From the NCBI GenBank assembly GCA_945631445.1, contig CALZCR010000135.1, positions 1-5,501 of the forward strand: a DNA stretch of 5,501 bases. The letters run 5' to 3'. The notes under the pieces were generated by a model. The model made no database searches and was not told the DNA's origin. It saw only the letters and a list, made by a program, of their open reading frames with translations. The stretch comes from an uncultured Corynebacterium sp. (lineage in GTDB: Bacteria > Actinomycetota > Actinomycetes > Mycobacteriales > Mycobacteriaceae). A program made the translations under genes and the position numbers. This document shows, piece after piece, positions 5,185 through 5,501 of the stretch (position 1 is the stretch's first letter; each line of letters opens with the position of its first letter).

Positions 5185-5501
5185 ATGACCGAGAAATACA
5201 CTCCGCGTCTGAAGAACCGCTACCGCGAAGAAATCCGCGAGAAGCTCAACACCGAGTTCAGCTACGACAACGTCATGCAGATCCCGGGCGTCGAGAAGAT
5301 CGTCGTCAACATGGGCGTCGGCGAAGCCGCACGTGACTCCAAGGCCATCAACGGCGCACTCGAGGACCTGTCCCTGATCACGGGCCAGAAGCCGCAGCTG
5401 CGTCGCGCCAAGCAGTCCATCGCTAACTTCAAGCTGCGCGAAGGCATGCCGATCGGCGCCAAGGTCACCCTCCGCGGCGACCGCATGTGGGAGTTCCTGG
5501 A
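5185..5501 (+). CDS. rplE: 50S ribosomal protein L5 (3'-truncated by window edge)
   Basis: L5 (uL5) binds 5S rRNA in the central protuberance, contacts P-site tRNA and forms a bridge to S13. The frame is open from the ATG at 5185 to the window end, giving 105 residues of an expected 180-190. Family marks are [37 protein letters not shown] (residues 29-48), the [20 protein letters not shown] region (67-86) and [28 protein letters not shown] at 5168-5175, within the end of rplX, is 9 bases from the ATG. The order rplN-rplX-rplE is that of the spc operon. What follows rplE cannot be seen. Confidence 0.97.
   Translation, partial: MTEKYTPRLKNRYREEIREKLNTEFSYDNVMQIPGVEKIVVNMGVGEAARDSKAINGALEDLSLITGQKPQLRRAKQSIANFKLREGMPIGAKVTLRGDRMWEFL

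Noticed and set aside
1..5501. Search for CRISPR repeats, tRNA or rRNA genes, insertion-sequence ends and prophage genes
   Set aside because: No regularly spaced repeats, cloverleaf, transposase-like frame or terminal inverted repeats were seen by eye. The only strong inverted repeat is the terminator.

Overview
The window is a ribosomal-protein locus of a GC-rich actinobacterium. The best guess is Corynebacterium or a close relative in the Mycobacteriales. The evidence is the strong C/G preference at third codon positions, recognisable corynebacterial-type protein sequences (for example the L16 tail ending KKEDQY, the 76-aa L29 and the S17 start MSEANV), the long basic tail on S3, and the break in the cluster between rpsQ and rplN. 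The species cannot be named from this alone.

Layout. Positions 1-3478 (+ strand) are the 3' part of the S10-type operon: rplW (L23, 5' end cut off), rplB (L2), rpsS (S19), rplV (L22), rpsC (S3), rplP (L16), rpmC (L29) and rpsQ (S17). Genes are tightly packed, and three junctions share one base in TAATG. A perfect 20-bp hairpin followed by a T-rich run at 3506-3556 ends this unit. Positions 3580-4251 (- strand) hold one gene for an unrecognised 223-aa multi-pass membrane protein. It is the only non-ribosomal gene here, and it appears to be transcribed as a leaderless mRNA. Positions 4252-4494 are a divergent intergenic region with a candidate promoter on each strand and a roughly 165-nt, potentially structured leader for the next unit. 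Positions 4495-5501 (+ strand) are the start of the spc-type operon: rplN (L14, GTG start), rplX (L24) and rplE (L5, 3' end cut off).

The + strand genes all encode components of the 30S or 50S subunits, and their clustering is a standard way to keep synthesis stoichiometric. The less ordinary part is the junction: S10 and spc genes, contiguous in many bacteria, are separated by a terminator, an antisense membrane gene and a new promoter with a leader. I recall that mycobacteria also carry unrelated genes at the rpsQ-rplN junction, so this looks like a lineage-specific insertion point, not a novel system. I see no CRISPR array, tRNA, rRNA, insertion sequence or phage gene, and most of the window is ordinary core genome.
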